Part shown: positions 1-9,308 of the stretch, piece by piece
Layout: each line of letters opens with the position of its first letter
Position numbering within the stretch: the first letter of the stretch is position 1
From: Alphaproteobacteria bacterium
Lineage (GTDB): Bacteria; Myxococcota_A; UBA796; UBA2385
Reading direction: 5' to 3'
Length of the DNA stretch: 64,000 nt
NCBI GenBank assembly: GCA_020632755.1
Contig: JACKEY010000022.1
Span: 10,948-74,947 of the forward strand
Notes under the pieces: model-generated
Database searches by the model: none
What the model was told of the DNA's origin: nothing
What the model saw: the letters and a program-made list of their open reading frames with translations, nothing else
Position numbers and translations under genes: made by a program

Positions 1-1055
1 GTCTCGAAACCATCGCCCTGCCGGGTGATCATCAGCACGGGCATGCCGCGCGCCTCGGCCAGGGCCATGCCGTCCACCGGGCCCAGCACGTTGAGCGCCG
101 TCGCCCAGGCGTCGGCTTCGGCGCAGGTCGCGGCCAGCACGCTCACGCTGGCGAGCCCGTGGGTGATCGGGCGGCCGGTGCGCGGATCGATGGTGTGGGA
201 GACGCGCTGCCCGTCGATCTCGCGGTAGCGGCGGTAGTCCCCGGAGGTCGCCAGCGCCGGCCAGGCGCCGGGCCCTTCGCCCAGCAGCACGATCTCCTGG
301 ACCGCGGCGCTGCCGTCCGGGCGCTCGATGCCCGCCCGCCACACACTGCCGTCGTCCTTGACCCCCAGGACGCGGACCTCGCCGCCGACCTCGACGAAGG
401 CACCGCTGTGGCCGCGCGCGGCCAGCACCTCGACCACCCGGTCCACGCCGTAGCCCTTGGCGACGGCCGACAGATCAACGTGCAGGTCGTCGCGACCCTT
501 GGTCACGGTGCCCACGCCCAGCACCAGCCCCGGGAAGCCCACCCGGTCGCGCGCGGCCTGCAGGGCTTCCGGGTCCGGCTCGGACGGCGCCTCGGCCGGT
601 CCGAAGCCCCACAGGTCGACCAGCGGCCCCACGGTGACGTCGAAGGCGCCGCTGCTCTCGACGCTGACCCGGCCCGACAGCTCCAGCACGAACAGCAGCT
701 CGGGAGACACCGGCATCGCCTGTCCCGCCGGGGCCGCGTTGAGCTGCGACAGCTCCGAGTCGGGCAGCCAGGTCGACATCGACCCGTTCACGGCGTCCAG
801 CGCGGCCTGGATGGCGTCGGCGGTCTCGCGGGGCGGCTGCGGCCCCACCACCGTGGCGTTCCAGGTGGTGCCCATGGTCTCGCCGTGGACCTTGATGACC
901 TGGACGTCGAGGACGGTGTCCGAGACGGCCTCGCCGCCCTGGGAGGGCGCGGGACGGCGCATCCACAGGGCGGCGAAGAGGACGACCAGGAAGAGGGCCG
1001 AGGGGATGAGCACCCGAGGCTGGAGCTTCGGGTTGTCGGGTCCGGCCCCCGCCAT
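1..1055 (-). CDS. apbE: FAD:protein FMN transferase (ApbE), C-terminus cut by window edge
   Basis: Transfers FMN from FAD onto threonines of the Na+-NQR subunits NqrB and NqrC. The frame reads without a stop to the left edge, so only the last residues are missing. Residues 14-32 form an N-terminal membrane anchor. The family start motif GETMGTTW lies near residue 58, and the SHTIDPRTGRP motif near residue 285 is the usual nucleotide/metal-binding segment. The ATG lies 3 bases beyond the nqrF stop, making it the last gene of the nqr operon, which is its expected place. Family and operon position agree, so confidence is high. Confidence 0.93.
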   Translation of the reverse strand, partial: MAGAGPDNPKLQPRVLIPSALFLVVLFAALWMRRPAPSQGGEAVSDTVLDVQVIKVHGETMGTTWNATVVGPQPPRETADAIQAALDAVNGSMSTWLPDSELSQLNAAPAGQAMPVSPELLFVLELSGRVSVESSGAFDVTVGPLVDLWGFGPAEAPSEPDPEALQAARDRVGFPGLVLGVGTVTKGRDDLHVDLSAVAKGYGVDRVVEVLAARGHSGAFVEVGGEVRVLGVKDDGSVWRAGIERPDGSAAVQEIVLLGEGPGAWPALATSGDYRRYREIDGQRVSHTIDPRTGRPITHGLASVSVLAATCAEADAWATALNVLGPVDGMALAEARGMPVLMITRQGDGFE

Positions 1056-1058
1056 GTC

Positions 1059-2282
1059 TCAGAACTCGTCGAGGAGGATGTTCTCGGGCTCGACGCCCAG
1101 ATCGGCCAGCATGCGCTTGACCGCGTTGATCATGGGCGGCGGACCGCAGAGGTAGTACTCGATGTCTTCCGGCGCTTCGTGGTGCTTGAGGTATTCATCC
1201 AGCGCGACCTGGTGGATGAAGCCCACCGGACCGGTCCAGTTGTCCTCTTCCTGGGGCTCGGACAGCGCCAGGTGCCACTTGAAGTTGGGGTTCTCTTCGG
1301 CGATCTTGTCGAAGTGGTCGACGTAGTAGGCTTCCCGCAGCGAGCGGGCGCCGTACCAGAAGGTCACCTTGCGGTCGGTGTGCAGCCGGCGGAACTGGTC
1401 GAAGATGTGGCTGCGCATGGGCGCCATGCCGGCGCCGCCGCCGATGAAGCACATCTCGTTCTTGGTGTCCTTGGCGAAGAACTCGCCGTAGGGACCCGAG
1501 ATGGTGACCTCGTCGCCCGGCTTCAGGTCGAAGATGAACGAGCTCATCTTGCCCGGCGGGGTGTCTTCGGGGGCCCGCGGCGGCGGGCTGGCGATGCGGA
1601 CGTTGAGCATGATGATGCCCTTCTCGCCCGGGTAGTTCGCCATCGAGTAGGCGCGGGTCACGTCTTCATCGACCTTGGACACGTACCGCCACATGTTGAA
1701 CTGGTCCCAGTCGCCCCGGTACTCCTCGCCGATGATGAAGTTCTTGTACTCGGCGACGTGCGGCGGGCACTCGATCTGGATGTAGCCACCGGCGCGGAAC
1801 GGCACCTCTTCACCCTCGGGCAGCTCGAGCACGAGCTCCTTGATGAAGGTGGCGACGTTGTCGTTGCTGCGGACCTTGCAGCGCCACTTGCGGATGTCCA
1901 GGAACTCCGGCTCGAGATGGATGGACATGTTGTCCTTGATCTTGAGCTGGCAGGCCAGGCGGCAGCCGTGGCGGGCCTCGGCACGGCTGATGTGGCCGGT
2001 CTCGGTCGGCAGCATCGCGCCGCCGCCGTCGAGCACGTCGACCTTGCAGACGCCGCAGGAGCCCTTCCCGCCGCAAGCGGACGGGATGAAGATGCCGTTG
2101 TCGGCCAGGGTGCCGAGCAGCGTGCCGCCGGCCTTCGTCTGCAGCGACAGGTCGGGGTTGTCGTTGACCGTGATGGTCACCGCAGCGCTGTTGACCAGCT
2201 TCGCGCGCGCCGCCATCAGCACCAGCACGAGGGCCAGCACGACGACGGTGAAGACGATGACGCCGATGAGGATGGTCTGCAT
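1059..2282 (-). CDS. nqrF: Na+-translocating NADH:quinone reductase subunit F
   Basis: NADH-oxidising subunit of Na+-NQR and entry point for electrons. It has 407 residues, typical for the family. An N-terminal membrane helix (about 5-25) is followed by a ferredoxin-like domain with [2Fe-2S] cysteines at 70, 76, 79 and 111. Then come a ferredoxin-reductase FAD domain and an NADH-binding domain with FIGGGAGMAP and YLCGPPPM. The C-terminal motif ending in LLDEF is also typical. It lies 9 bases after nqrE, with apbE directly downstream. Confidence 0.97.
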   Translation of the reverse strand: MQTILIGVIVFTVVVLALVLVLMAARAKLVNSAAVTITVNDNPDLSLQTKAGGTLLGTLADNGIFIPSACGGKGSCGVCKVDVLDGGGAMLPTETGHISRAEARHGCRLACQLKIKDNMSIHLEPEFLDIRKWRCKVRSNDNVATFIKELVLELPEGEEVPFRAGGYIQIECPPHVAEYKNFIIGEEYRGDWDQFNMWRYVSKVDEDVTRAYSMANYPGEKGIIMLNVRIASPPPRAPEDTPPGKMSSFIFDLKPGDEVTISGPYGEFFAKDTKNEMCFIGGGAGMAPMRSHIFDQFRRLHTDRKVTFWYGARSLREAYYVDHFDKIAEENPNFKWHLALSEPQEEDNWTGPVGFIHQVALDEYLKHHEAPEDIEYYLCGPPPMINAVKRMLADLGVEPENILLDEF

Positions 2283-2291
2283 GTGGTCAGC

Positions 2292-2909
2292 TCACAGCTG
2301 GATGCCGGCGAAGGCCATGAAGCCCATGGCCATCAAGCCCACCGTGATGAACGTGATGCCCAGGCCCTTCAGCCCCGACGGGATGTGGTTGTAGGTCAGG
2401 CGCTCGCGGATGGCGGCGAGCGCCACGATGGCCAGGCCGAAGCCGGCGCCCGAGCCGATGCCGAACACCGTGCTCTCGCCGAATCCGTACCCACGCTCCA
2501 CCAGGAAGAGGCTGCCGCCCAGGATCGCGCAGTTCACCGCGATGAGCGGCAGGAACACGCCCAGCGCGTTGTAGAGCGCGGGGGCGAAGCGATCGAGCGT
2601 CATCTCGACGATCTGCACCATGGCGGCGATCGACCCGATGAACGTCAGGAACGTCAGGAAGCTGAGATCGGTGGTGGCGAGGCTGGGGTGCAGCCACTCC
2701 AACGCACCTTCCTGAAGGATGTAGTGGTGGATCAGGTAGTTGACCGGAGCCGTCACCCCCAGCACGAAGGTGACCGCCGCGCCGAGGCCGATGGCCGTGT
2801 CGACCTTCTTGGACACCGCCAGGAAGGAGCACATGCCCAGGAAGAAGGCCAGGGCCATGTTCTCGACGAACGTGGCCTTGACGAAGAGGGAGAGGAGATG
2901 CTCGACCAT
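2292..2909 (-). CDS. nqrE: Na+-translocating NADH:quinone reductase subunit E
   Basis: Integral membrane subunit (205 residues) with about six hydrophobic helices. It is homologous to NqrD and RnfA/RnfE and contributes to the intramembrane FeS site and Na+ path. The N-terminal segment with KATFVENMALAFFLGMCSFL, including the conserved Cys, is diagnostic. The start lies 4 bases after the nqrD stop. Length and order match canonical nqr operons. Confidence 0.96.
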   Translation of the reverse strand: MVEHLLSLFVKATFVENMALAFFLGMCSFLAVSKKVDTAIGLGAAVTFVLGVTAPVNYLIHHYILQEGALEWLHPSLATTDLSFLTFLTFIGSIAAMVQIVEMTLDRFAPALYNALGVFLPLIAVNCAILGGSLFLVERGYGFGESTVFGIGSGAGFGLAIVALAAIRERLTYNHIPSGLKGLGITFITVGLMAMGFMAFAGIQL

Positions 2910-2913
2910 CTGT

Positions 2914-3543
2914 CTAGTCCTCCTCGACCTGCTCGGGCTTCCAGGTGCGGAGCGCCCAGATGCCGAGGCCGATGATGAAGAAGGCGCCGGGGGCCAGGAC
3001 CATGAGGCCGTTGGGGGTGTACCAGCCGCCCTCGGTCACCGGCTTGAGCAGGGTGATGCCGAACAGGCTGCCGGAGCCGAACAGCTCCCGGATGGACGCG
3101 ACGCTGAGCAGGACGACGCTGTAGCCCAGGCCGTTGCCGATGCCATCGAGGAAGGACCGGCCCGGCGGGTTCTGCATCGCGAAGCCTTCGGCGCGGCCCA
3201 TCACGATGCAGTTCGTGATGATGAGGCCGACGAAGACGCTCAGCTGCTTGCTGATGTCGAACAGGAACGCCTTGAGGATCTGGTCCGTGATGATGACCAG
3301 CGAGGCGATGATCACCAGCTGCGTGATGATCCGGATGCTCGACGGAACCTTGTTGCGGATCAGGCTGACGGCCATGTTGCTGAAGGCCGTGACGACCGTC
3401 AGCGCGATGGACATGACGATGGCGGTCTCCATCTTGGTGGTGACGGCCAGCGCCGAGCACACCCCGAGCACCTGCAGGGCGATCGGGTTGTTCTCGAAGA
3501 GCGGATCGGTGAGGACCTTGAGATCCTTGGTCTGCATGACCAT
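2914..3543 (-). CDS. nqrD: Na+-translocating NADH:quinone reductase subunit D
   Basis: Integral membrane subunit (209 residues) with six predicted helices, paired with NqrE in inverted topology. The segment around NPIALQVLGVCSALAVTTKM carries the conserved Cys that helps bind the membrane FeS centre. A second conserved stretch around FVGLIITNCIVMGRAEGFA has the second Cys. The start overlaps the nqrC stop by one base, so translation is probably coupled. Confidence 0.96.
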   Translation of the reverse strand: MVMQTKDLKVLTDPLFENNPIALQVLGVCSALAVTTKMETAIVMSIALTVVTAFSNMAVSLIRNKVPSSIRIITQLVIIASLVIITDQILKAFLFDISKQLSVFVGLIITNCIVMGRAEGFAMQNPPGRSFLDGIGNGLGYSVVLLSVASIRELFGSGSLFGITLLKPVTEGGWYTPNGLMVLAPGAFFIIGLGIWALRTWKPEQVEED

Positions 3544-4316
3544 CAGGCACCTCCCTTCTGCATGCGGTCGATGTAGGGGCCCCAGCCGTCGTCACCCATC
3601 CAGAACTGCATGAGCGCGCTGACGCCGCGGCTGGTCAGGGTCGCCCCGGACAGGCCGTCGACGCGGTGGGGGTCGGAGTCGGCGGGGCCGGCCTGGCCCT
3701 TGATCACTTCGATAGCAGGCTCGCCCGACTTGTCGAAGACCTCGCGGCCGACCCACAGGGCCTTCCACCGCGGGTTGTCGACCTCGCCGCCCAGACCGGG
3801 GGTCTCGGCGTGCTCGTAGAAGGTCAGGCCCTGGATGGTGTTCATGTCGTCGTCGAGCGCCACGAAGCCGTAGAGCGTGGACCACAGGCCCTTGCCCTCG
3901 ACCGGCAGGATGACCATCTCGACCTTGTCGCCGTCGACGACCTGGTAGATCAGGCCTTCGTTCGGCAGGCGCAGGACCTTGGCCGCGTTGCCCGCGGGGG
4001 CCGCGTGGCTGGTGGCCGGGTCGTCCCGCATCGAGCGCTGGTCGAAGGTCGCCGGGTCGACGTCTTCGACGTACTCGCCGGACTGCAGGTCGACGACCCG
4101 GGCCCGGATGTTGGTCTCGAAGGCCTGGGCGACGGCGTCGGGCGTGGCGTTGTCGGGCAGCTTGCCCGCGACGGCCAGCACGTTCTTCTGCCGGTCCAGG
4201 ACCTTGTTGGCTTCCTGCCGATCCTTGAGCGCCACGGCGGAGCCGGCCACGAAGATCGAGCAGATGATGCAGACGGCTCCGGCGAAGCCGACGATGTAGG
4301 CGTTGCTATGCGACAC
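3543..4316 (-). CDS. nqrC: Na+-translocating NADH:quinone reductase subunit C
   Basis: FMN-carrying subunit (257 residues) with one N-terminal membrane helix (about 7-28) and a periplasmic FMN-binding domain. The flavinylation motif DGLSGATLTS is present, with Thr226 the expected covalent FMN attachment site. The ApbE that modifies it is encoded at the end of the operon. The start lies 11 bases inside the end of nqrB. Confidence 0.96.
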   Translation of the reverse strand: MSHSNAYIVGFAGAVCIICSIFVAGSAVALKDRQEANKVLDRQKNVLAVAGKLPDNATPDAVAQAFETNIRARVVDLQSGEYVEDVDPATFDQRSMRDDPATSHAAPAGNAAKVLRLPNEGLIYQVVDGDKVEMVILPVEGKGLWSTLYGFVALDDDMNTIQGLTFYEHAETPGLGGEVDNPRWKALWVGREVFDKSGEPAIEVIKGQAGPADSDPHRVDGLSGATLTSRGVSALMQFWMGDDGWGPYIDRMQKGGA

Positions 4317-5532
4317 GGCGCTTCGCCCTCCGACGGATGTTGCCCTGCAGCACGAAGTGATCGGCCAGAGGAGCGAACATGTTCATGAACAGGATCGCGA
4401 GCATCATGCCCTCCGGGTAGGCCGGGTTGACCACGCGGATGAGGACGACGAGGATGCCGATGCCCAGGCCGTACAGCAGCTTGCCCTTGGCCGTGTAGGC
4501 CGAGGACACCGGGTCGGTGGCCATGAAGACCATGCCGAAGGCCCAGCCGCCGAGCACCATGTGCCACCAGAAGGGCACATCGAAGAAGGCGTTGGTCTCG
4601 CTGCCGATGCCGTTGAGGGTGCTGGCCATCAGCACCGTGCCCAGGGTCACGCCCACCATGGTCTGCCAGGAGGCGACCCGGGTCAGCAGCAGGATGCCGG
4701 CGCCGAGCAGCGCGGCCAGGGCGCTGGTCTCGCCCATCGAGCCGGGGACCAGGCCCAGGAAGGCGTGCATCCAGTCGAAGCCGTGGCTGGTCAGCTGGCC
4801 GAGGCCGCCTTCGCTGGCGTGGGCCAGGGCGGTGGCGCCCGACACGCCATCCGCGCTCAGGCCCTTGGCGGCGATCCAGACCTTGTCGCCCGAGATCTGC
4901 GCCGGGTAGGCGAAGAACAGGAAGGCGCGACCGGTCAGGGCCGGGTTGAAGATGTTGTACCCGACGCCGCCGAACACTTCCTTGCCCAGGATGACCGCGA
5001 AGGCGATGCCGAGCGCGACCTGCCACAGGGGGATGAGGGGCGGCAGGATGAGCGGGAACAGTGCGCCCGTCACCAGGAAGCCTTCGGTCACCGGGTCGTG
5101 CCGGATGACGGCGAAGACGACCTCGATGATGCCGCCGACCGCCATCGTGACCGCGTAGACCGGCAGGAAGAAGAGCGCGCCGTACAGGAAGCAGGCCAGG
5201 ATGTTCTGCGGGTCGTAGCCCATGCCCAGCGCGGTGTAGATGGCGTCGTGCCAGTCACCGACGGGGCTCGCACCGGCCGCGATGGCCTTGTGGGCCTGGT
5301 AGCCGGTGTTGTACATCGCCATCAGCATCGCCGGACCCAGCGCCACGACGACCGTGATCATCATGCGCTTCTGATCGAGGGCGTCGCGGATGTGCGCGCC
5401 GGCCTTCGTGACGAAGCCCGGCGTGAACAGGATGGTGTCCTGGGCTTCCCACACGGGGTGCAGCTTCTCGAGCTTGCCCCCCTTCTCGAACATGGGGGCC
5501 TGCTTGTCGAGGAGATCGCGCAGCCAGCGCAT
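4306..5532 (-). CDS. nqrB: Na+-translocating NADH:quinone reductase subunit B
   Basis: Large membrane subunit (408 residues, about ten helices) of the RnfD/NqrB family. It carries covalent FMN and riboflavin and forms the Na+ channel. The motif DGVSGATAL places the FMN-accepting Thr at residue 234. I chose the ATG at 5532, which overlaps the nqrA stop (ATGA), because the protein then begins MRWLRDLLDKQAPMFEKGGK, the usual NqrB start. An upstream in-frame ATG would add 27 residues that only shadow nqrA. Confidence 0.95.
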   Translation of the reverse strand: MRWLRDLLDKQAPMFEKGGKLEKLHPVWEAQDTILFTPGFVTKAGAHIRDALDQKRMMITVVVALGPAMLMAMYNTGYQAHKAIAAGASPVGDWHDAIYTALGMGYDPQNILACFLYGALFFLPVYAVTMAVGGIIEVVFAVIRHDPVTEGFLVTGALFPLILPPLIPLWQVALGIAFAVILGKEVFGGVGYNIFNPALTGRAFLFFAYPAQISGDKVWIAAKGLSADGVSGATALAHASEGGLGQLTSHGFDWMHAFLGLVPGSMGETSALAALLGAGILLLTRVASWQTMVGVTLGTVLMASTLNGIGSETNAFFDVPFWWHMVLGGWAFGMVFMATDPVSSAYTAKGKLLYGLGIGILVVLIRVVNPAYPEGMMLAILFMNMFAPLADHFVLQGNIRRRAKRRVA

Positions 5533-6908
5533 CAGCCCTCCTTCCAGATCTGGTCGAGCATGGTGCGGAGCGCGCCCTGGTGGTCGAGCTTGCCGGGGCA
5601 GACGAAGGCGCACAGCGCCAGGTCTTCCTCGGACAGCTCCAGGCAGCCGAGCTTCTCGGAGCGCTCGACGTCGCCCGTCTGCAGGCTCCGCAAGAGGTAG
5701 GTCGGCACGAGGTCCAGCGGCATGACGCGCTCGTACATGCCGAGCGGCACGATCGGGCGCTGCTCGCCATGGGTGGACGTGCCGAAGGCGAACTTCTTCC
5801 CGGGCAGGATGCCGCCCAGGTAGGCCGGGATGGTCGAGAACTTGTCCAGGCCCGGCATCAGCCAGCCGATGAACTCGCGCTCGCGCTGCTCGCGGAGCAC
5901 GGAGATCTGCCGGTGGTAGGGCCCGAGCCAGCCCGTCTGCTCGTCCATCGCCTTGCGGCCGGAGAGCACGTCGCCGGAGATGACGCGGAGCTCGCCGTCG
6001 ACGAGCTCGCCTTCGGTCAGGGTGGCCAGGTGGGCGCCGACCCGGGTGCGGAGCAGGCGGGGGTTCTTGACCGCGGGCCCCGACAGGGCCACGACGCGGT
6101 GCACGTCGATCCGGCCGGTCCGGAACAGGTGCCCGATCGCGATGACGTCGGCGTAGTCGACGTGCCAGGCGGGGTGCTCGCGGTCGGCCGGCGACAGGAA
6201 GTGGATGTGGGTGCCGACCAGCCCGGCGGGGTGCTTGCCCGAGAACTCGGACAGCTGCACGCCCTTGGCGCCGCCGGCGTCGATGCTGCTGCCCTTGGCG
6301 CGCACCAGGTGCACGGTGTCGCAGAGCTTCGAGAGCGCGGCCACGCCGGCGTGGAAGTCGTCCATCCGGCCGGCCAGCACGACCTGCGGGTCGGCGGCGT
6401 TGGGCCGGGTGTCCATCGTGTTGATGAACAGCGCGGTGGGCGTGCCGTCGATCGGCGGGATGCGGTCGAAGGGGCGCTGGCGCAGCGCCGGCCAGGCGCC
6501 GCCCTCGACCATCAGCGCGACCACCTGGTCGCGGCTGAGGCCGGCGGGGGCCTGCCCGGTGTAGCTCTGGAAGGTCTGGTGGGGGACCGCGGCGTCGTCG
6601 CCGGCGCGTTCCGCGTCGGACAGCGCGATGACCACGCTCTGCAGGGCCCGCTTGGCGCCGCGGTGCACGTGCACGACCACGCCGGTGGCGGGCGCGACGT
6701 GCAGCACGCCGGGGTTCTTGCGCTCTTCCACCAGCGGCTGGCCGCGGACGACGTCGTCGCCCTCCTTGACCAGCATCTTCGCCTTGTGCCCGACGAAGTC
6801 GACCGCGCTCATCGCGACGTGCACGACGGGCCGCGCGTCTTCGACCTTCTGGGCCGGTTGTCCGGTGATGGGGACATCGAGTCCCTTGCGGATGTGGACG
6901 CTCGCCAT
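5532..6908 (-). CDS. nqrA: Na+-translocating NADH:quinone reductase subunit A
   Basis: Peripheral quinone-associated subunit (458 residues) and first gene of the nqrABCDEF-apbE operon. The start at 6908 gives MASVHIRKGLDVPITGQP, matching the family N-terminus (I-KKGLDLPI-G-P); upstream in-frame codons give no recognisable sequence. The barrel-sandwich region near residues 30-110 and the later GTHIHFL and SLQTGDVERSEKLGCLELSE segments are conserved. The 252 bases upstream should hold the operon promoter, but I could not identify boxes with confidence. Confidence 0.95.
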   Translation of the reverse strand: MASVHIRKGLDVPITGQPAQKVEDARPVVHVAMSAVDFVGHKAKMLVKEGDDVVRGQPLVEERKNPGVLHVAPATGVVVHVHRGAKRALQSVVIALSDAERAGDDAAVPHQTFQSYTGQAPAGLSRDQVVALMVEGGAWPALRQRPFDRIPPIDGTPTALFINTMDTRPNAADPQVVLAGRMDDFHAGVAALSKLCDTVHLVRAKGSSIDAGGAKGVQLSEFSGKHPAGLVGTHIHFLSPADREHPAWHVDYADVIAIGHLFRTGRIDVHRVVALSGPAVKNPRLLRTRVGAHLATLTEGELVDGELRVISGDVLSGRKAMDEQTGWLGPYHRQISVLREQREREFIGWLMPGLDKFSTIPAYLGGILPGKKFAFGTSTHGEQRPIVPLGMYERVMPLDLVPTYLLRSLQTGDVERSEKLGCLELSEEDLALCAFVCPGKLDHQGALRTMLDQIWKEG

Positions 6909-7160
6909 TCCAGTCCTCGTCCTGAAGCCGTCCCGCTCCTTCCGGCAGGCCTTCGGAAGGGGAGACCGAAGGGGGGACACCGGGAGGGGCGTCGGCGGGT
7001 CGGCCGCTTATCGCATCCAGCGCGGGGGGCCCGCAACGATCCCGCTCGTCATCGGGGGGGCACGCAAGATCGTTGCAAAGTCCACGTCAGCGACGGCCGT
7101 GATTGCGGGATCGGCAGTGGGCGGGCTACGCGTGGACATCTCGCTCAGAGGGGGGTCGCC

Positions 7161-7610
7161 ATGTCCCGGGACGCCACCTCCGACGGTCTCGCTCGACTCG
7201 GGCTCGCGCTCATGCGCGAGCTCCCGGACCGGGTGTCGCTGGTCGGACTCCAGGAACCCGCCTGCATCCTGGTCATCGGCTGGGAGCGCGCGCCGGTGCC
7301 GTGGTTCGCCATCGGGCTCGCCCGGCAGCGCGCGGCGCTCGGGTCCGACGCGGCCCGGCTGCTCAGTCGCGGCGATCTGCTGGCCGTGGGCCCGACCTCG
7401 CTGGCCGGCGGCGGCATCGGCCTCGCGCTGGCCGACGCGGGGGCCCTGACGCAGGAAGTCCGCGCCGCCGTCGTGGCCGACCTCGTCCGGCGCGCCGACG
7501 CCATGGACTGGGACACCGTGCTGCCTGTCGCCGACGGCTTCGTGGTCACCGTCGAGGGCCAGGACCCGTCGCCTCGGCTGGGCAGACGCGCGGACAGCTG
7601 GCGGCCCTGA
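7161..7610 (+). CDS. hypothetical protein, 149 residues
   Basis: I do not recognise this protein. It starts at an ATG preceded by a G-rich stretch (GAGGGGGG) that could serve as ribosome-binding site. The predicted product is soluble, rich in Ala/Leu/Arg, with one Cys and no signal peptide or membrane helix. It is transcribed away from the nqr operon and converges on the next gene with a 13-base gap. Codon use is like its neighbours, which supports a real gene. Confidence 0.6.
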   Translation: MSRDATSDGLARLGLALMRELPDRVSLVGLQEPACILVIGWERAPVPWFAIGLARQRAALGSDAARLLSRGDLLAVGPTSLAGGGIGLALADAGALTQEVRAAVVADLVRRADAMDWDTVLPVADGFVVTVEGQDPSPRLGRRADSWRP

Positions 7611-7623
7611 AGCGGGCCCCGAC

Positions 7624-8148
7624 TCAGGCGTCGGGGGCGCCCTCGTGCAGCGCCGCGTCCAGGTCGAGCCGGCACAGGGTGCGGTCCAGGAACAGGCGGA
7701 TCTCGACGATCTGCTCGTGTCCCAGCCCCTGTCCGATGAAGGCCGCGCCGTAGACGAAGCCGATGAGCGCGACACCTCCGAGCGCCGCCAGCAGTCCCCA
7801 GGGCGTGCGGTCGAGGGTGAGCTGGGCCACGCCGTACATCGACGCGGCGAAGGACAGCACGCCGATCAGCCCGTAGACGAAGATGAAGAAGGTCCACACC
7901 GACGGATGGGGCGCGAACCGGCCCCGCAGCAGGGTGCCGCCCTCGGCGTCTTCGAGCCCGAGATCCAGCGTGGGGGACCAGAAGTGGCGGTCCTCGTCGC
8001 GGATGTGGATCCACGCGTGGCGCCGCGTCACGCTGCCCACACAGGGGCACTCGCAGGTGACGAGCCCCGTCCGCAGGCGCTCGCTGACCTCGTCCGGCGG
8101 GAGGGGGACGAGCAGCTCGAGCCGGGGTCGCTGACGAGGTCGATCCAT
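7624..8148 (-). CDS. hypothetical two-helix membrane protein
   Basis: Predicted product of 174 residues. The N-terminal half is soluble and carries a CECPC cluster near residue 32. Two hydrophobic helices follow at about 88-108 and 118-140, then a short acidic tail. I know of no family for it, but this layout is common for conserved hypothetical membrane proteins of Myxococcota. It lies 40 bases upstream of the PLP-enzyme gene on the same strand (transcribed after it) and converges on the 7161-7610 gene. Confidence 0.65.
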   Translation of the reverse strand: MDRPRQRPRLELLVPLPPDEVSERLRTGLVTCECPCVGSVTRRHAWIHIRDEDRHFWSPTLDLGLEDAEGGTLLRGRFAPHPSVWTFFIFVYGLIGVLSFAASMYGVAQLTLDRTPWGLLAALGGVALIGFVYGAAFIGQGLGHEQIVEIRLFLDRTLCRLDLDAALHEGAPDA

Positions 8149-8188
8149 GGCCGGGATCGTACCCGAGGCGAGGGCCCGGGAGGCTGCG

Positions 8189-9160
8189 TCAGAATGGCAG
8201 GGCGGCCAGGTCGACGTTGCCGCCGGAGAGCACGATCCCGACCCGCTCGGCGTCGGGGAGGGCCCGGAAGGCGGGGGACAGGGCGACCGCCAGCCCGATG
8301 GCGCCGCTCGGTTCCACCACCAGCTTGAGTCGCTCCATCAGGAGCCGCATGGCGGCGACGATCTCGTCGTCTTCCACCGTCAGGATGTCCGCCACCAGGT
8401 CGCGCACGACCGGCCAGGTGTGCTGGCCCAGGCTGGTGCGCAGCCCGTCGGCGATGGTGTCCGGCGCCGTCTGCGGGATGATCCGCCCGGCGACCCGGGA
8501 TCGCGCGGCGTCGTCGGCGCCCCGCGGCTCGGCGCCGTACACCCGAGTGCCCGGCGACAGGTGGTGGAAGGCCAGCGTCACGCCGCTGAGCAGCCCGCCA
8601 CCGCCGGTCGGCACCACCACGGCGTCCAGGTCCGGAACCTGCTCGAACAGCTCGAGGCCGCAGGTGCCCTGGCCGGCGATCACGTCGGGGTGGTCGTAGC
8701 TGGGCAGGTAGGTCGCGCCGGTCTCGGCCCGCACGCGATCGGCGGTCTGCTGGCGGAGTGCCGGCGGACAGGGCACCACGGTACCGCCGTAGCCCTGGAC
8801 CGCGGCGACCTTCACGCGGGGGGCGTTGTCCGGCATCACCACCCAGGCCGGGATGCCGCGGATGCCGGCGGCGATGGTGAGGGCCTGGGCGTAGTTGCCC
8901 GACGAGTGCGTGACCACGCCGCGGGCGGCGGTCTCGTCGTCCAGGCACAGCACCGCGTTGAGCGCTCCCCGGAACTTGAAGGCGCCGCCGATCTGGAAGG
9001 GCTCGCACTTGAAGAACAGCGAGCGGCCGGCCATCCGGTCGAGGGTGCGGCTGGTGAGCACCGGCGTGCGGTGGGCGTGCGGCGCGATGCGCGCGGCGGC
9101 GGCCCGGATGGCGTCGAGGTCGGCGGCGTAGCGGAGGCGGTCGGGGTCGGGTGTGTGCAT
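8189..9160 (-). CDS. serine racemase / threonine dehydratase-like PLP enzyme
   Basis: Fold-type II PLP enzyme (323 residues). The PLP lysine is Lys62 in GGAFKFRGA. The phosphate-binding GGGGLLSG loop lies near residue 186 and the C-terminal SGGNVDL motif is present. The length without an ACT domain fits catabolic threonine dehydratase or serine racemase rather than biosynthetic IlvA. The ATG at 9160 is preferred because the longer in-frame extension is Pro/Arg-rich and unlike the family. The sequence does not settle the substrate (L-Thr, L-Ser, or racemisation). Confidence 0.88.
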   Translation of the reverse strand: MHTPDPDRLRYAADLDAIRAAAARIAPHAHRTPVLTSRTLDRMAGRSLFFKCEPFQIGGAFKFRGALNAVLCLDDETAARGVVTHSSGNYAQALTIAAGIRGIPAWVVMPDNAPRVKVAAVQGYGGTVVPCPPALRQQTADRVRAETGATYLPSYDHPDVIAGQGTCGLELFEQVPDLDAVVVPTGGGGLLSGVTLAFHHLSPGTRVYGAEPRGADDAARSRVAGRIIPQTAPDTIADGLRTSLGQHTWPVVRDLVADILTVEDDEIVAAMRLLMERLKLVVEPSGAIGLAVALSPAFRALPDAERVGIVLSGGNVDLAALPF

Positions 9161-9308
9161 CTCGGTCTCGGCAGCGGTCCAAGCCGGCCGCGCCCTAACG
9201 CCCCGCCGGCCGCGTGGTGGGGGGAGCCGCGAGGCGGGCGCGGGGCGGCGCGGCAGGGGTAGGGCCGCCGGGGACGGGATAGGAGCGGGGCACCCTCGGA
9301 GGACCGCC

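Noticed and set aside
159..2975. Long plus-strand frame across the nqr/apbE operon
   Set aside because: Shadow of nqrF, nqrE and apbE, which match their families residue by residue on the other strand.
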